Source: Ophioceras dolichostomum
Taxonomy: Eukaryota; Ascomycota; Sordariomycetes; Magnaporthales; Ophioceraceae
Assembly (NCBI GenBank): GCA_003049485.1
Contig: PYST01000163.1
Coordinates: forward strand, 23,075 to 87,074
Direction: 5' to 3'
DNA: 64,000 bases
Positions 45,652 to 56,520 of the stretch are shown here, piece by piece (position 1 is the stretch's first letter; each line of letters opens with the position of its first letter). The notes under the pieces were generated by a model. It worked only from the letters and a program-made list of their open reading frames with translations. It was not told where the DNA came from and did no database searches. The translations under genes were made by a program, and so were the position numbers.

Positions 45652-47258
45652 GGCAACCCTCTTCTCGTCCTATCTCCTTTCCGTCGCGGTCTCCGTCCCC
45701 TACTTATCTCTCTTCGTCGTAACTTCCGCCGTCTGTACTTCCTTTCTCTCTATAACTCGTTCTCGTTTGCTAATTCCGCGGTCGAATCTCAATTTCGTCG
45801 TCTCTTCGTGTCTAAGTAGAAAAAAACGCGTCTTAGGAGGAGCGTAGTGGAAAGTGGGCTGCGTGTGAGTGAGCGGGAGGGAGGGGTATGTTTCCCCCTG
45901 AGTGAAACGATATCCGTTCGCAAGTCTAAGCTTTAAGCGAGTGACTCTGGCGCGCGAAACGGGAATCGAATCGTGAGCAATGAAGCCTGGATTAAACGAT
46001 TGATCGAGTGTGAAAGGGAGGAAACGAAAAATAAACGAAGGCAAGTCGAGTGAAGGTCCGGATCTAAGGTAATATGAAGGGAAACGTGAAGAGAGAAGGA
46101 CTAAACGAAAGGTCCCCGGCCGCCCTTCCAACCTATTAACCTCCCTACGGCCCTTTCTGTGCTCTTCTCCAGGCCTCCTACTCCCCCGGCCATTCGGTCG
46201 GTACCTCCGCCTGTTTTGTGAGCTGACGTGGACGCAACTGGAAAGACCCTGCATGGCCACTTCTCGGCACGCCGTCCGACCTTGGCCTACTGGGCCTGGC
46301 GCGCTGGTCTGGCGGGCTGGGCTTGAAACCAGAAACCGCCAGTGAGCCAGTGAGGTCGCGCGCTGACTAGGCCGGACCTCCTCAGGTGGAGGCCGCGCAT
46401 TCTTGGCTCCATTCGGACGAACAGGAACTAGGACCAAAGTTGCGAGCTGCTGTGGCGGTGGTGGCAGGCAGTGCTACATACCACCTACCACAACCACAGT
46501 GATGGAGGACTGTAATTGGTATTTTTGGATGGTGCAACAACCGCCGGCTTCATGCCAAAAGCTTGCGTGCGACGCTGAATTGATCCACCACCACTTTCAA
46601 CTCCTTTCAAGTCGCGACGGGATAAGAGGGGTCGTAGGAAATAAAGTTTGCACGGGATGCCGGCTGTGACGCTGAAAAATGTTACCGTCGTGGTGAACTG
46701 TGAGCTGAGTACTGGAGTCAATCTCTTCGGACGGGGAGTTGAATGTCTGGAACGATTGCCTTCAGAAGATTGGGGTTGGGGAGGCATGTTTGCAGTGTCT
46801 GGCACAACAGGAAGAATCGCTGAACTGACTCGCTCATTATCGACCAACCCTCAATCTGGCACGACCTGCCAACCTACCAAACTGCCTGCCTTGGAACATT
46901 CCATCGATCATGGAATGGAAGACATGCATTCTCTCCCCTCTTCGTGGGAACGTGGGTGCTCGTACCGATTGCTTCGGGGCTTGGACAGCTGGCAGCAAAC
47001 AAAGCCGGAAGGGCTTACGACGCCGGTTCCATGTCCCGTCCGAACCCGGGATGCACCCCGCGCCGCGCATCGCCTCAGCCACAGTCAGACACAACAGGCA
47101 GCAGAGGAGCGGGTCTCCCCTATCCCGGAATGTGGGAGCGAGAGCCCTCGTATGAGTGGCGCAAAACAAATCAAGGAAATCTAATGCACTAAGACTGGCT
47201 CGATTCTACGAGTGGTAGTTGTACACTAAAACACGAGAAAGCATGTTTCTCAGCTTTC
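45652..47258. other. 1.6-kb spacer, no gene seen
   Basis: Promoter of the M50B-like gene and 3' region of the gelsolin gene. Overlapping ORFs of up to 245 codons have no domain or splice pattern. Confidence 0.45.
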
Positions 47259-48569
47259 TCAGCTGACTTGGATAGTCCGCAAAAACGCGGGACTCTCCGC
47301 GCCCTGCTTGACCCTGGCAATAGGCGTGAGGTACTTGTCGTCCTCGTCCTCGTCCTCGTCGCCCTCGGCCCTATCCGCCCCGAGCACTTCCCGTACGTAC
47401 TGCTGCGCAACGCGGAGCCACATGGCCTTCTCGGCACGGCTGGCGCCGAGACCCTCCCAGATCCAGATCTCGCGGCCCTCGTCGTCCAGCAGGAAGATGT
47501 CGGCGCCGTCCAGGTCGCCCTTGGATATGGGCTGCCCTCCGTCCTTGACTAGGCTCAGGGTGAGCTTCCCCGACGCGTCGCTCAGGCGGTAGAGTCGACG
47601 GGGACGGCGCCGCTTGTCCTGCTGCCGTGCCTTCTTCGACTTGGGTCCCACGGGCCTCCGCTGATGGAACTCGGATGGAGAGGAAGTTGACGAGGAAGCT
47701 GCTTCTCCGCCGCCGGCGGCGCCAGCAGTGGGTTTGAGCAGGCCGACGACGACGCGGGAGCGCGCCTCGGCCTGCGCGAGCACCTCGACGTCGACGTGCT
47801 TGGCGAGCGTCATGTCGTGCACGACCTGCGCGGCCTTGGCCTTCTCCATGGCGCTGCAGCCCTTGCCCTGCCAGACCCAGATCTTGACGCCCGTGTCGAG
47901 GATGAAGACGTCGTCCTCGTCGAGGCTGGACGCGACGGGCTCCACCTCGTGCACGACCACCGAGTCGCGCCTCCCGCTGCCCTCGAGCTTGAACACGCGC
48001 AGCAGCGTGAGGATCTCCTCCTTCTTGGACTTGTCCTCCACGTGCCGGAACCCGGAGCGCACGCCGCCGGACCGGATCGACAGGCGCGGGAACAGCGCCA
48101 CGAAGTCGTCGGACGGGCTCTGCTGCAGCTCGCGGTGCTGCGTCGCCTTGCCGCCCAGGAACTCGTCCAGCTCGACCGTCTTGTAGGCGGCCGTGCCGGC
48201 CTCGTCCTGCGACGTGTGCCGGCCGAGCCAGAAGAACGCGTCGTGCCAGAGCTTCTTGCGAGCCTCCTCGTCGCTCTCCTGGGTGTTGTCTCCGGGCTTC
48301 TTGGCCACCCGGTAGGAGTGCAGAACAATGTAGCTGTCCCCGTCGTAGAACTGACCGTACTTCTCCCGCGGCCAGGGGACGACCTCGAAGTTCTCGATAC
48401 GCCAGACCAGCAGGCCCGGCTCGACCCCGACTTTTCCGTCGTTCCAGGCCGGCTCGGTCGCGGCCGAGTTGTACTTGACCTTGTGGTCGATTTCTGACCC
48501 GATCAGCTCCACATTGCTATCCTTGATATCGTACTCTTTAAGGTGCACGAGTCCCTGGTTAGGCGGCAT
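47259..48569 (-). CDS. Gelsolin/fragmin-type actin-severing protein
   Basis: 436 aa from ATG 48569; an in-frame extension exists upstream but begins with TTG. Three gelsolin-like repeats are visible, as in fragmin/severin and in fungal homologues. Repeat 1 spans about 55-165 with the motif FYDGDSYIVLHSY and FFWLGRHTSQDEAGTAAYK. Repeat 2 spans about 190-290 (DVFILDTGVKIWVWQGKGCS). Repeat 3 runs from about residue 345 (DIFLLDDEGREIWIWEGLGA). A low-complexity Gly/Ser insertion lies between repeats 2 and 3, and an acidic EDEDEDD run near the end could bind calcium. It probably severs and caps actin filaments in the cytoplasm in a calcium-dependent manner; that is family knowledge. No introns. Confidence 0.93.
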   Translation of the reverse strand: MPPNQGLVHLKEYDIKDSNVELIGSEIDHKVKYNSAATEPAWNDGKVGVEPGLLVWRIENFEVVPWPREKYGQFYDGDSYIVLHSYRVAKKPGDNTQESDEEARKKLWHDAFFWLGRHTSQDEAGTAAYKTVELDEFLGGKATQHRELQQSPSDDFVALFPRLSIRSGGVRSGFRHVEDKSKKEEILTLLRVFKLEGSGRRDSVVVHEVEPVASSLDEDDVFILDTGVKIWVWQGKGCSAMEKAKAAQVVHDMTLAKHVDVEVLAQAEARSRVVVGLLKPTAGAAGGGEAASSSTSSPSEFHQRRPVGPKSKKARQQDKRRRPRRLYRLSDASGKLTLSLVKDGGQPISKGDLDGADIFLLDDEGREIWIWEGLGASRAEKAMWLRVAQQYVREVLGADRAEGDEDEDEDDKYLTPIARVKQGAESPAFLRTIQVS

Positions 48570-49345
48570 TTTTGCTTGTAATTTTTGTTCCTTGTTCCTT
48601 GTCTTCTGACCGGCGCCTTTGTTTATTTTCCAGTTCGTTCTTATGCCTTCTTCTCTCTTTTGATTTCTTTGCAAATTTTCTAATTGTTTCGTTTCTTGAT
48701 AAATTTCCGCCCTTGAAGGTGCAGGGGCTATGAAGAGTCGCCTTGGCCTTGACGAAGCGAGCGTCGGTAATCGGCAGTCGGTTGCAGCAGCAGCAACTTT
48801 CGATGCCGTCAAGTGACGTCGGTTTTCCCTCTTCCTTGTTTCGGCTGCCTCTCAGTGGGTGTTGAGTGCCAATTCAGGCTGCGAGCTTCAGGGAGTGGTC
48901 GGGGTTGGGTTTTGCTCGGGGTCGAAAGATGCTGAGAATACAAAGAGAGGGGCAGGGAGGTGAGAACTGAGAACTGAGAAAGGGAAGGGAGGGGCCGTTG
49001 GCCTCCTTTGACACCTGTTTCGAAACACCAAAGTTCTAGTCCCCGTGTGGGCCGCTGACAACCGCCCAACACCTTCGTCTGAACGCCCAGCCTCATCACG
49101 GGCGGCACCAGAGCACCACCACAGCATGGCCAGCCACTGTGGCCGATTATTCACAGGTTAGAGACTCGAGGGCATCCAAAAGCGGGCAGAGAGTGGTGAA
49201 AATGCGGGGTGATTGGCCAGACGCCTGACCCCTCCCTCTGTTTCATCCAGATCCAAAAGCGTCTGCTGAGCGATTCCCGGAAACCGGTTACGGTAATGAT
49301 GTTCATGATCAACAGGGGTATGAACCACGTCTCAGGGTCTTTCTT

Positions 49346-49395
<50 letters not shown>

Positions 49396-50391
49396 AGCCA
49401 AGTTGTGGTTGCACGTGAATGAATACCAGCTCTCAATTGAAAGGAAAGGGGGCACAAACAACCCCTTTTCGAGGGCTTGGCATGACGATTCAGAAGTATC
49501 ACCACTCGCAAACTTTCTTTGTCTCAGCACACCTGCACGCCCGCGCGTACATGCGTTTGCACACATTCGCATGAGAGAGGCAATGATGGAGGGTCCGTCT
49601 TTCCAATGAGCCGAGAATGGATGGTGGGTTCAGTGCCCGAGTGCCGGCCTGTCAGCTTGTCTCTCGCTCCGTCACCCTGGGTTCCAAGTGGTTTCCAAGT
49701 TGCAGCCCCCTGTTGATCGCCCGTCCGTCTCTGTTGCAGACCCCTGCTTGGTGGCTGTCTATCAAACACGACGCCCTCAGTACCGGTTTTCCCGCACGAT
49801 TCACCCGTAAGGCTTTGAGGATTTCGCCCGCTATTCTGGCGGACAAGCGATCTGCCATGTTGCCAGGGAGCAATGCCAAGAGGGTCAAAGAGGTCGAGTG
49901 GGTGTGTGGTCCAGGAAGTTTTGCGACAATGCGACACGGCTGCACAATGCGTTCTCGCACCACGCGCTTCTCTCCGCGCCAGCCGATATAGTGATCGGCC
50001 ATGTATATCGAGGCTTGTCTTCCCGTCTTTGCCTCATCGCGACGATCATAGCCTCTCTTTCTCTTTCCTCTCTTTCGGTTCTCTCTTCTTATGGATGCCG
50101 TTTATTCCCCTTTCATCATCTTGTTGTAATAAGAGCGATCGCTGGCGGGCATAGACTTGGTTGTTTCGATTGACTTTATCCTCTTCTTCCTCTTTTTTGT
50201 TCCATACGATACCACGACATACTACACTTCGTTTCTTTTTAAGTCTGTAATTATTTCACTTCTTCACTTTTCTTGACGTTCCATTCTTTCGATCCGCGGT
50301 CGCCAGTTCTTTTATACTTATTCTTTCTGTCTTCTCTGTCTCCGTCTACTTTCGTTACCTATTTTATTTTGAACCCCGCGCGAGAGAAACC
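48570..50391. other. 1.8-kb divergent spacer, no gene seen
   Basis: Lies between the divergent gelsolin and mucin-like genes and contains the CT microsatellite listed separately. Short overlapping ORFs only. Confidence 0.45.
49351..49390 (+). repeat. (CT)20 microsatellite
   Basis: Twenty perfect CT dinucleotides in the divergent promoter region of the gelsolin and mucin-like genes. Confidence 0.97.
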
Positions 50392-51126
50392 ATGTCTCTA
50401 GTGGGCGGCCTGCTCGGTGGCGTCGGTGGCCTCGCGGGTGGTCTCCTCGGGTCTCCGAACCAGAACGACCAGAGTAGCGACAATGGCCGGAATCAGGCGG
50501 CCGATGCAGAGACGAAGGAACCGTCCGAGACTCCGGAGGAAGCGACCACCTCGGCCGGGAACAACGGTGTTATTCAGGTCTCCGTTCCGAACCTGTTGCC
50601 TACCATCCTGTCTCTAGCGGATCTTCTCAGCTCAAACTCGCCAACACCGGCAGCGACCATCGCTCCGACAGCCGCCGCCTCGGTGGACCAGACAACTACC
50701 TCTACGCCACAGTCCACGCCCACAGAGACGTCACAATCGTCGCTAGCGGCTGAGACTACGGCGCCCCCGACGGAGACGGCAGCTACCTCGTTGGTTCCGC
50801 TGCTGACGGGTTCGACCACGACATTCGAGACGACCCCAGTTCCCACACTGGAGTCATCGGGGCTGCCTTCAGCTCCTGTCGAGGGGGCCGCCGTAGCGCA
50901 GAACCAGAACTCGATGGACCCTGGCCAGAACCCAACTATGCTGGCCCTGATCATTACCATCCCCATCGCAACCCTCGTCCTGGTTGGAGTCACTATCGTG
51001 CTCTGGAAGGGAGGATGCCTGCGCTGCGGCAAGTTTAAGAAGCGGGCCATCATCAAGGACGAGATTGAGCACGAGGCCTGGGTGAAGGTGCACGAAGAGA
51101 AGTTTGGGCCATCCAAGAACTACTAG
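50392..51126 (+). CDS. Mucin-like single-pass membrane protein
   Basis: Intronless, 244 aa. The N terminus is a Gly/Leu repeat (SLVGGLLGGVGGLAGGLLGS), which is not a typical signal peptide. Residues of about 45-180 are Thr/Ser/Pro-rich and heavily O-glycosylatable. One TM helix (LALIITIPIATLVLVGVTIV, about 184-203) is followed by Cys-containing LWKGGCLRCGKFKKR and a 30-residue acidic/basic cytosolic tail ending KFGPSKNY. The layout resembles wall-stress sensors (Wsc/Mid2-like), but no Wsc cysteine domain is present. Function unknown. A long pyrimidine-rich leader of several hundred bases precedes the ATG. Confidence 0.72.
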   Translation: MSLVGGLLGGVGGLAGGLLGSPNQNDQSSDNGRNQAADAETKEPSETPEEATTSAGNNGVIQVSVPNLLPTILSLADLLSSNSPTPAATIAPTAAASVDQTTTSTPQSTPTETSQSSLAAETTAPPTETAATSLVPLLTGSTTTFETTPVPTLESSGLPSAPVEGAAVAQNQNSMDPGQNPTMLALIITIPIATLVLVGVTIVLWKGGCLRCGKFKKRAIIKDEIEHEAWVKVHEEKFGPSKNY

Positions 51127-51829
51127 GCCAGTCGACAGCAACTGATTCAGACAGGCACGGACGACCTGACGAAACGACCTTTTTCAGTACTATCTGCCGG
51201 GAGCATCGCAGACCCGGCATAACGCTTTCGGTTTTTTTTGGTTTTTTTTTTTCACATTTGGACATGCCATCACAACGGAGTCCACTTCAATGTCAAGACA
51301 CTGTACGGCCTTTTCACAACCACGCAGACTTGCGCAACAAAGCGGCTAGCCACGGAGACTTTCTGTCTACGAAGTTTCTCTTGCAGACGTTTCTATTTTT
51401 TTTTTGAAGTGTCAACATTCATTCTTCAATGTTTAGGGTTGTCGCTCCGTTCCACACAGCGAGATAGTACACGGGCGAGCGGGGAAAAGGGGGGAATGCC
51501 TGGGGGCATGCTTTTGCACATATTGCCTACCTCAACACCATGAGGCAGTTGGAGTCGTTAATCACCACACATCACTCGTAGCACAACCGATCGTTTCCAT
51601 TATCTGTACAAAATGGCAGAGAGCAAAAGAGTAGCTAAAGCCAATCAACGATTCATCAGGAAGCCCTGTCACTTTCCCTCGTGCTATGCATATGTATTCT
51701 TGCGTACATAACTATTCTTGCTGATGTCACTTGTGCACCAAGTGTACCATTAACGATCTACCTGTTCGACCTCCGCCCGAACCGGGCAGGCAGGCAGGCA
51801 TGCATGCATGCATGCATGCACTCGGCTAG
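51127..51829. other. spacer between convergent genes
   Basis: Contains two T-rich homopolymer runs near 51230 and 51400 and a GCAG/CATG microsatellite at 51786-51820. Confidence 0.5.
51786..51820 (+). repeat. GCAG/CATG tetranucleotide microsatellite
   Basis: Three GCAG units pass directly into five TGCA units, about 35 bases, ten bases downstream of the catalase stop codon. Confidence 0.95.
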
Positions 51830-54112
51830 TTAGTACGCGACCTGAGTGCTCAGCCCATCCAACTCCCTCTCCCAGCAGCGATGCTGCGAGATGCCGAAGC
51901 AGAACCTGTCGAGGAACGCCTTCGCCCCCTTTACAATACCGACCACCTCCCGCAGACTGCCAGGCTGCACGTTCCGCAGCGTCACGACGCCGTACGACTC
52001 GACCGTCTCGCCCGCTGCTCCGCCCACATCCGAAAGTTGCACGGCTGGACTCAGACCTTGTCCTAAAGCTACCTTGACAAGATCGACCCCCTCGCCCGTC
52101 GCGCCGATGGTCTTCAGGTGCCCGAACGCCTCGCGGATCCAGTGCAGCGCCCGCCCGCTGCGCGCCAGCGTGGCAACTGCCTCCTTGCCGCCGGGGACGT
52201 ACAGCGCGTCGACCGTGGTGCTGCGCATGCCCTCGAAGTGGTGGTCGGCCTTGATGCCCTTGTCCTTCTCATTGGAGTCGTCGTCACTGCCGCGCGTCTT
52301 CTTCTGGCCCTCTGCGAGGATGTGAGCCCGACGCGGCGCGATCACGAGCGGGATCGCGCCTGCGACCTCGAGCGCCGCGCGCACGGCCGCCACCGACGGG
52401 CCGTCGTAGCCGTCTGCTAAGAGGATGGCGACCTTGCGCGTCGCGATCGTGGGCTTTTCCGGCATGAAGTCGAACTGGCTCAGCCCTGGGGCCTTCTGCC
52501 GGCTATTTGGATTCTTCCCTGAGGCCTTCGCCGGGGGCGGTGCGCCCACGTTCTTGGCGACGGCCTCCGCCAGGCCTGGATCGATCTCGACGAGGCGCGA
52601 GACGAGGTTCTCGTACACGACGTCCTCGTCGCAGTGGTCCAGCTCGAAGGAGAAGGCCGAGAGCACGTGCGCCCGCTCAACGTCTGAGAGGCTGTTGTAG
52701 AAGAGCCGCGCCTGGGAGACGTGGTCGGCGAATTTGGCGCTCTTGGCCCGCTGCTTGATCCCCTTGATCCTCTGCGCGAAGTCGACGTATCCGCCCTCCG
52801 AGGCCGTCGCGGGCGGGTTGACGCCGCGCCGGTTGGGCCAGTAGTTGATGGTGCCCTTGCTGATCTTGTGCCTACCCTGGCCGTCCCTGTTGAAGTTCAT
52901 GACCGGGCACACGGGGCGGTTGATGGGCAGCTCTTGCCAGTTGACGCCTAGCCGCGTGAGCTGGGTGTCGAGGTACGAGAAGTTCCTCCCTTGCAGTAAG
53001 GGGTCGTCGGAGAACCCGATCCCCGGCACGACGTGGCCAGTGCAGAAGGCGACCTGCTCCGTCTCGGTGAAGTACTCGTCGACGTTTCTGTTCAGCTCCA
53101 ACGTGCCGACGTACTCGACGGGGACCAGGTCCTCGGGCCAGACCTTGGTGGCGTCGAGGATGTCGAAGTCGAAGTCGTGCTCGCGCGACTCGGGCAGCAC
53201 CTGCACGCCGAATCTCCAGCGCGGGAAGGCGGCGTTGTCGATGGCCTCCATCAGGTCCTTGCGGTGGAAGTCCGGGTCCTGGCCGCACAGCTTGAGGGCC
53301 TCGTCCCATACGAGGCTGTGCACGCCCAGTTCCGGGGTGAAGTGGAACTTGACGAAGTGGCGCTCGCCCTTGGAGTTGATCAGCGTGTACGTGTTCACCC
53401 CGAACCCCTGCATCATGCGGTACGAGCGCGGGATGGCGCGGTCCGACATGGTCCACATGAACATGTGCGTGGCCTCGGAGTGCTGGAAGACGAAGTCCCA
53501 GAAGTTGTTGTGGGCCGACTGCGCCTGCGGCACCTCGTTGTGCGGCTCCGGCTTTCCGGCGTGGATCAGGTCCGGGAACTTCATGGCGTCCTGTATGAAG
53601 AAGATGGGTATGTTGTTGCCGACGAGGTCCCAGTTGCCCTCCCTCGTGTAGAACTTGACCGCGAAGCCCCGCACGTCCCGCACCGTGTCCGCGCTGCCCC
53701 GACTGCCCAGCACGGTCGAGAAGCGCAGGAAGACGGGCGTTTCGCGCGAGGTGTCCGTCAGCACGCCGGCGCTGGAGAGGTGCTCCAGGCTCTTGTGCAG
53801 CGTGAACTTGCCGTGCGCCGCGGCGCCGCGGGCGTGCACCACCCGCTCCGGGATGCGCTCGTGGTCGAAGCGGTGGATCTTCTCGCGGCCGAAGGGGTCT
53901 TCCAGCAACGAGGGGCCAGTGTGCTTATCACTCGCCACCCGCAGCCAATCGTCCGTGTTGGACTGCCTCACACCGAAGTCGGATGTGATCCGTGATTTCT
54001 GATCTGGCTCCGTGGTGCTGCGGGATAGGTCCGCGATCTTGTCGCCTTGGGCGCCGGTCATGATGGCTTGTTGCGCCTTACTGAGAGTGTCTGAGATGAC
54101 TTTGGAGGCCAT
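51830..54112 (-). CDS. Large-subunit (clade 2) catalase
   Basis: Intronless, 760 aa, the length of large-subunit catalases. It dismutates hydrogen peroxide to water and oxygen. The distal His is in RFDHERIPERVVHARG (His about 93), the RFSTV motif is at 130-134, and the proximal haem Tyr is in RNFSYLDTQ (about 380). The last 170 residues form the flavodoxin/DJ-1-like domain of this clade (KVAILLADGYDGPSVAAVRA). There is no signal peptide, which suggests the cytosolic, spore-associated type (like CatA) rather than the secreted type. A 320-codon ORF on the opposite strand is a GC-rich shadow. Confidence 0.96.
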   Translation of the reverse strand: MASKVISDTLSKAQQAIMTGAQGDKIADLSRSTTEPDQKSRITSDFGVRQSNTDDWLRVASDKHTGPSLLEDPFGREKIHRFDHERIPERVVHARGAAAHGKFTLHKSLEHLSSAGVLTDTSRETPVFLRFSTVLGSRGSADTVRDVRGFAVKFYTREGNWDLVGNNIPIFFIQDAMKFPDLIHAGKPEPHNEVPQAQSAHNNFWDFVFQHSEATHMFMWTMSDRAIPRSYRMMQGFGVNTYTLINSKGERHFVKFHFTPELGVHSLVWDEALKLCGQDPDFHRKDLMEAIDNAAFPRWRFGVQVLPESREHDFDFDILDATKVWPEDLVPVEYVGTLELNRNVDEYFTETEQVAFCTGHVVPGIGFSDDPLLQGRNFSYLDTQLTRLGVNWQELPINRPVCPVMNFNRDGQGRHKISKGTINYWPNRRGVNPPATASEGGYVDFAQRIKGIKQRAKSAKFADHVSQARLFYNSLSDVERAHVLSAFSFELDHCDEDVVYENLVSRLVEIDPGLAEAVAKNVGAPPPAKASGKNPNSRQKAPGLSQFDFMPEKPTIATRKVAILLADGYDGPSVAAVRAALEVAGAIPLVIAPRRAHILAEGQKKTRGSDDDSNEKDKGIKADHHFEGMRSTTVDALYVPGGKEAVATLARSGRALHWIREAFGHLKTIGATGEGVDLVKVALGQGLSPAVQLSDVGGAAGETVESYGVVTLRNVQPGSLREVVGIVKGAKAFLDRFCFGISQHRCWERELDGLSTQVAY

Positions 54113-54732
54113 TGTAAGGATGAAATGGTCTACTGTGGGAAGAGGCAGGTAGCATAGAAGAATACGGACTTCAACTGCGGTGCTAGCTTATTTTGTTAGT
54201 TATACAGGATAGGTGAAGGATCCAAGGGGGCGAATCTGATGTTTGAGCCTGTAGCAGCGTTGTCTCCGGGCAGCTGTATGCCCTGCTGGAATATGGGACG
54301 AGTCGTCGACGTCAACGACATTTTGCCAGGGTCTCTGTGGATTTTGTAGCTACATTTCAATGGCGTGCGTTAGTGGCTCTTCAAATATTTCCCGTAGTTG
54401 TAGATCGTGATGGGCGAAAATCGATGCAGGCAGGCGGCAGGTAAAAGCGCCAGCAATGTAACAAGCAGGAGATACAATGTGTCGCCTTCACGAAGCTCAG
54501 CTCTGATAACATTCTTACCGACCCGCCGGACCCAAGTGTCCGGGCCATCGCCGATCCTTAACGTCATTGACCGGAGCCGCGGCAAAATAAAATCCGGGCT
54601 GCTTTTTAATCAGGCCTGTCGGATTGGAGCAATTCTTCTCATTTTTCGAATTGACCTAGTCAAGTAAGGTCTTCAGGTGTCGAGGGTGATTAGTTCATCT
54701 TGGAGTTCAGGGGAACTTGACTCAGATCTCTT
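54113..54732. other. spacer, no gene seen
   Basis: Promoter of the catalase gene and 3' end of the PARG gene. Confidence 0.5.
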
Positions 54733-55833
54733 CTATTTCGTCTCTGACCCGAGAGTAGCCCTTGATGAGTCCTGGCCATCCTCCTGACGATCGTTCACCT
54801 CGCCCGTTTCGCCTCCCCAATCCTCATCGACGGTTAGTCCCGGCCCAAAGCATTTCGCAAAGTTCTTGGCCATCTGGGAGTCTTTAATCGCAAAAACTAT
54901 CTCCAGACGATCCCAGCCCTCAGCATTGGTCCCACTCTTCCTGCCACCCCTCTTGGGTTCTCCTCCAAGCAAGACTTTCTTCCATGCTTTGGCAATCTCC
55001 TCGACCGGGTTTCCATATGCACCACACCCCCAAGCCCCCAACACGACCTTCTCGACGCCTTTGAGCCTCAATATTCTCATCACAGCCCTCATTTTGCGCA
55101 AAGCCATGTCGCGATCTTTCTCAAGCGCATACCGCGGCCCACCACCATCACCACCGTCGCCTCCTCGTTCTCCTTCACTTTTCCCCTCTTCGACATCCGG
55201 ATACCTTAGCATCGCGGCCGTGATGACATCGATGTAGAAGCGTTCCTGGCGAGGTAGCATGTCAAGCAAATCCGGGTCTGCGCGGCCCTCGTCGTCCCAG
55301 CTCGACGTCGCGAAGACGAGCACGTCGGGCGTGTACACGGCCCCGACTTCCGGTAGGCGGTAGAACTCCTCTCGTAGTGAAGGGTAGAGCGTCGTTCGCG
55401 AGCAGAGTGACTCCTCCTGCGAAGAGGCACCTGTCAACACCCCTCCTCCTGGACGGAGTGGCGATGCCATGTTCAGGATAGCCACCCGTTCGCTTGGTCT
55501 CCGATTCCCCGTTGTCTTTGACGCTTGAACTAGTTTTGATGCGGCTTTCAGTGTGTCGGCGATGCACATTGTTATTTGAACCTGTGGCGTCGACGCGGAT
55601 GATGGATTCATCATCAGTCGCTCAGCAGAACCCTCCCCCTTTTCGGTAGCTGCACCATCGCCACGCGTAGTCTTACTGCGAGCTGTGGAAGACTCGGAGG
55701 AAGTCGCCGGAGGTGGGTCGACGATGAGCTGCGAAGACTCAACGCCTTTTCGGGCGCGAGCATCGCTCTTGAGCAGAGCCGGGATGGTTTTGTTGATGGT
55801 GTTCTTCGCCCATTTTGCGCGCGCGTCCCGCAT
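54733..55833 (-). CDS. Microbial-type poly(ADP-ribose) glycohydrolase (TIGR02452)
   Basis: 366 aa from ATG 55833; the reading frame is open for 23 further codons but without an ATG, so an upstream exon cannot be excluded. It removes ADP-ribose from proteins. The PARG signature is complete: SPLRPGGGVLTGASSQEESL, where GGG (about 129-131) and QEE (about 139-141) bind and hydrolyse ADP-ribose. The preceding VAILNMA strand and following SRTTLYPSL match the fungal/bacterial TIGR02452 family. GAWGCGAYGNP near the C terminus is the second conserved block of macrodomain-like PARGs. The N-terminal 100 residues are Ser/Thr-rich, and an acidic/Gly-rich loop (GGDGGDGGG) is inserted near residue 230. Intracellular. 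Confidence 0.92.
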   Translation of the reverse strand: MRDARAKWAKNTINKTIPALLKSDARARKGVESSQLIVDPPPATSSESSTARSKTTRGDGAATEKGEGSAERLMMNPSSASTPQVQITMCIADTLKAASKLVQASKTTGNRRPSERVAILNMASPLRPGGGVLTGASSQEESLCSRTTLYPSLREEFYRLPEVGAVYTPDVLVFATSSWDDEGRADPDLLDMLPRQERFYIDVITAAMLRYPDVEEGKSEGERGGDGGDGGGPRYALEKDRDMALRKMRAVMRILRLKGVEKVVLGAWGCGAYGNPVEEIAKAWKKVLLGGEPKRGGRKSGTNAEGWDRLEIVFAIKDSQMAKNFAKCFGPGLTVDEDWGGETGEVNDRQEDGQDSSRATLGSETK

Positions 55834-56520
55834 TGTGCTCTTGGCTTGGTGAATAGGTATCGGTTCGTCGATGATTCGACACTCCGTACTTATTGATGTC
55901 AAGTGCGCGTCTGGGGTTCCGGTCGGTACTCGACCACGGTGACAAGTAGACGCTGGAGCGAGAGGTGTTTTTCTAATGGCATGTAAGCGGTGAGTAAGCG
56001 CGACCCTTCGATAGCTTGAAGCCCAGCCCCAAACCGAGCTGTCGAATCACATTGAGGGATGGATGCAGCCCCAAAGCACCCCACTACCAGCGTTGCCTCC
56101 TGTATACGGACAGCTCACTCACATTCCATGCCACCCAGGACGGGAAGTAGGCTGTATAACACCCGTTTCGAGGGGAAAACACTTCGAGGGCAGCAGCGGT
56201 TGTAAGAGGAGATCCCGCTAAGCTGTGAATGGGTAGCTTTCTTTACAGCTCCGGAGGTATCATTAGCAACCTGGTGATGTGCATAAAATTGCATGACGAG
56301 AATGAGTCCCCTAAGAAACTATCCTCACTTAACATGTGGTGGTCTATGTCCCCAGCCAGTTTGGCCATTTTCCACCTCTACGCTCTGGCCATATTCCATT
56401 GTCTATCTGAGGAACCGATCTCCCTATCATCAACTGCCCACATTTGAGAGGATAGGCGGGCTGTCGGCCCCTGACCGATCCTCCGAACTTGTCCTCAGCG
56501 CCTCCCTAGTCTCGTCCATC
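55834..56520. other. divergent promoter region
   Basis: Lies between PARG and the first CVNH-like gene. No other gene supported. Confidence 0.5.

Noticed and set aside
45700..46437. 245-codon minus-strand ORF upstream of the M50B-like gene
   Set aside because: Low-complexity basic sequence without domain; the start codon is poorly placed and the region is probably 5' leader and promoter.
48570..48812. 81-codon upstream extension of the gelsolin frame
   Set aside because: Begins with TTG, lacks family similarity and reads as pyrimidine-rich leader.
53033..53995. 320-codon plus-strand ORF opposite the catalase
   Set aside because: Shadow of the catalase; rich in Arg, Val and Gly without a domain.
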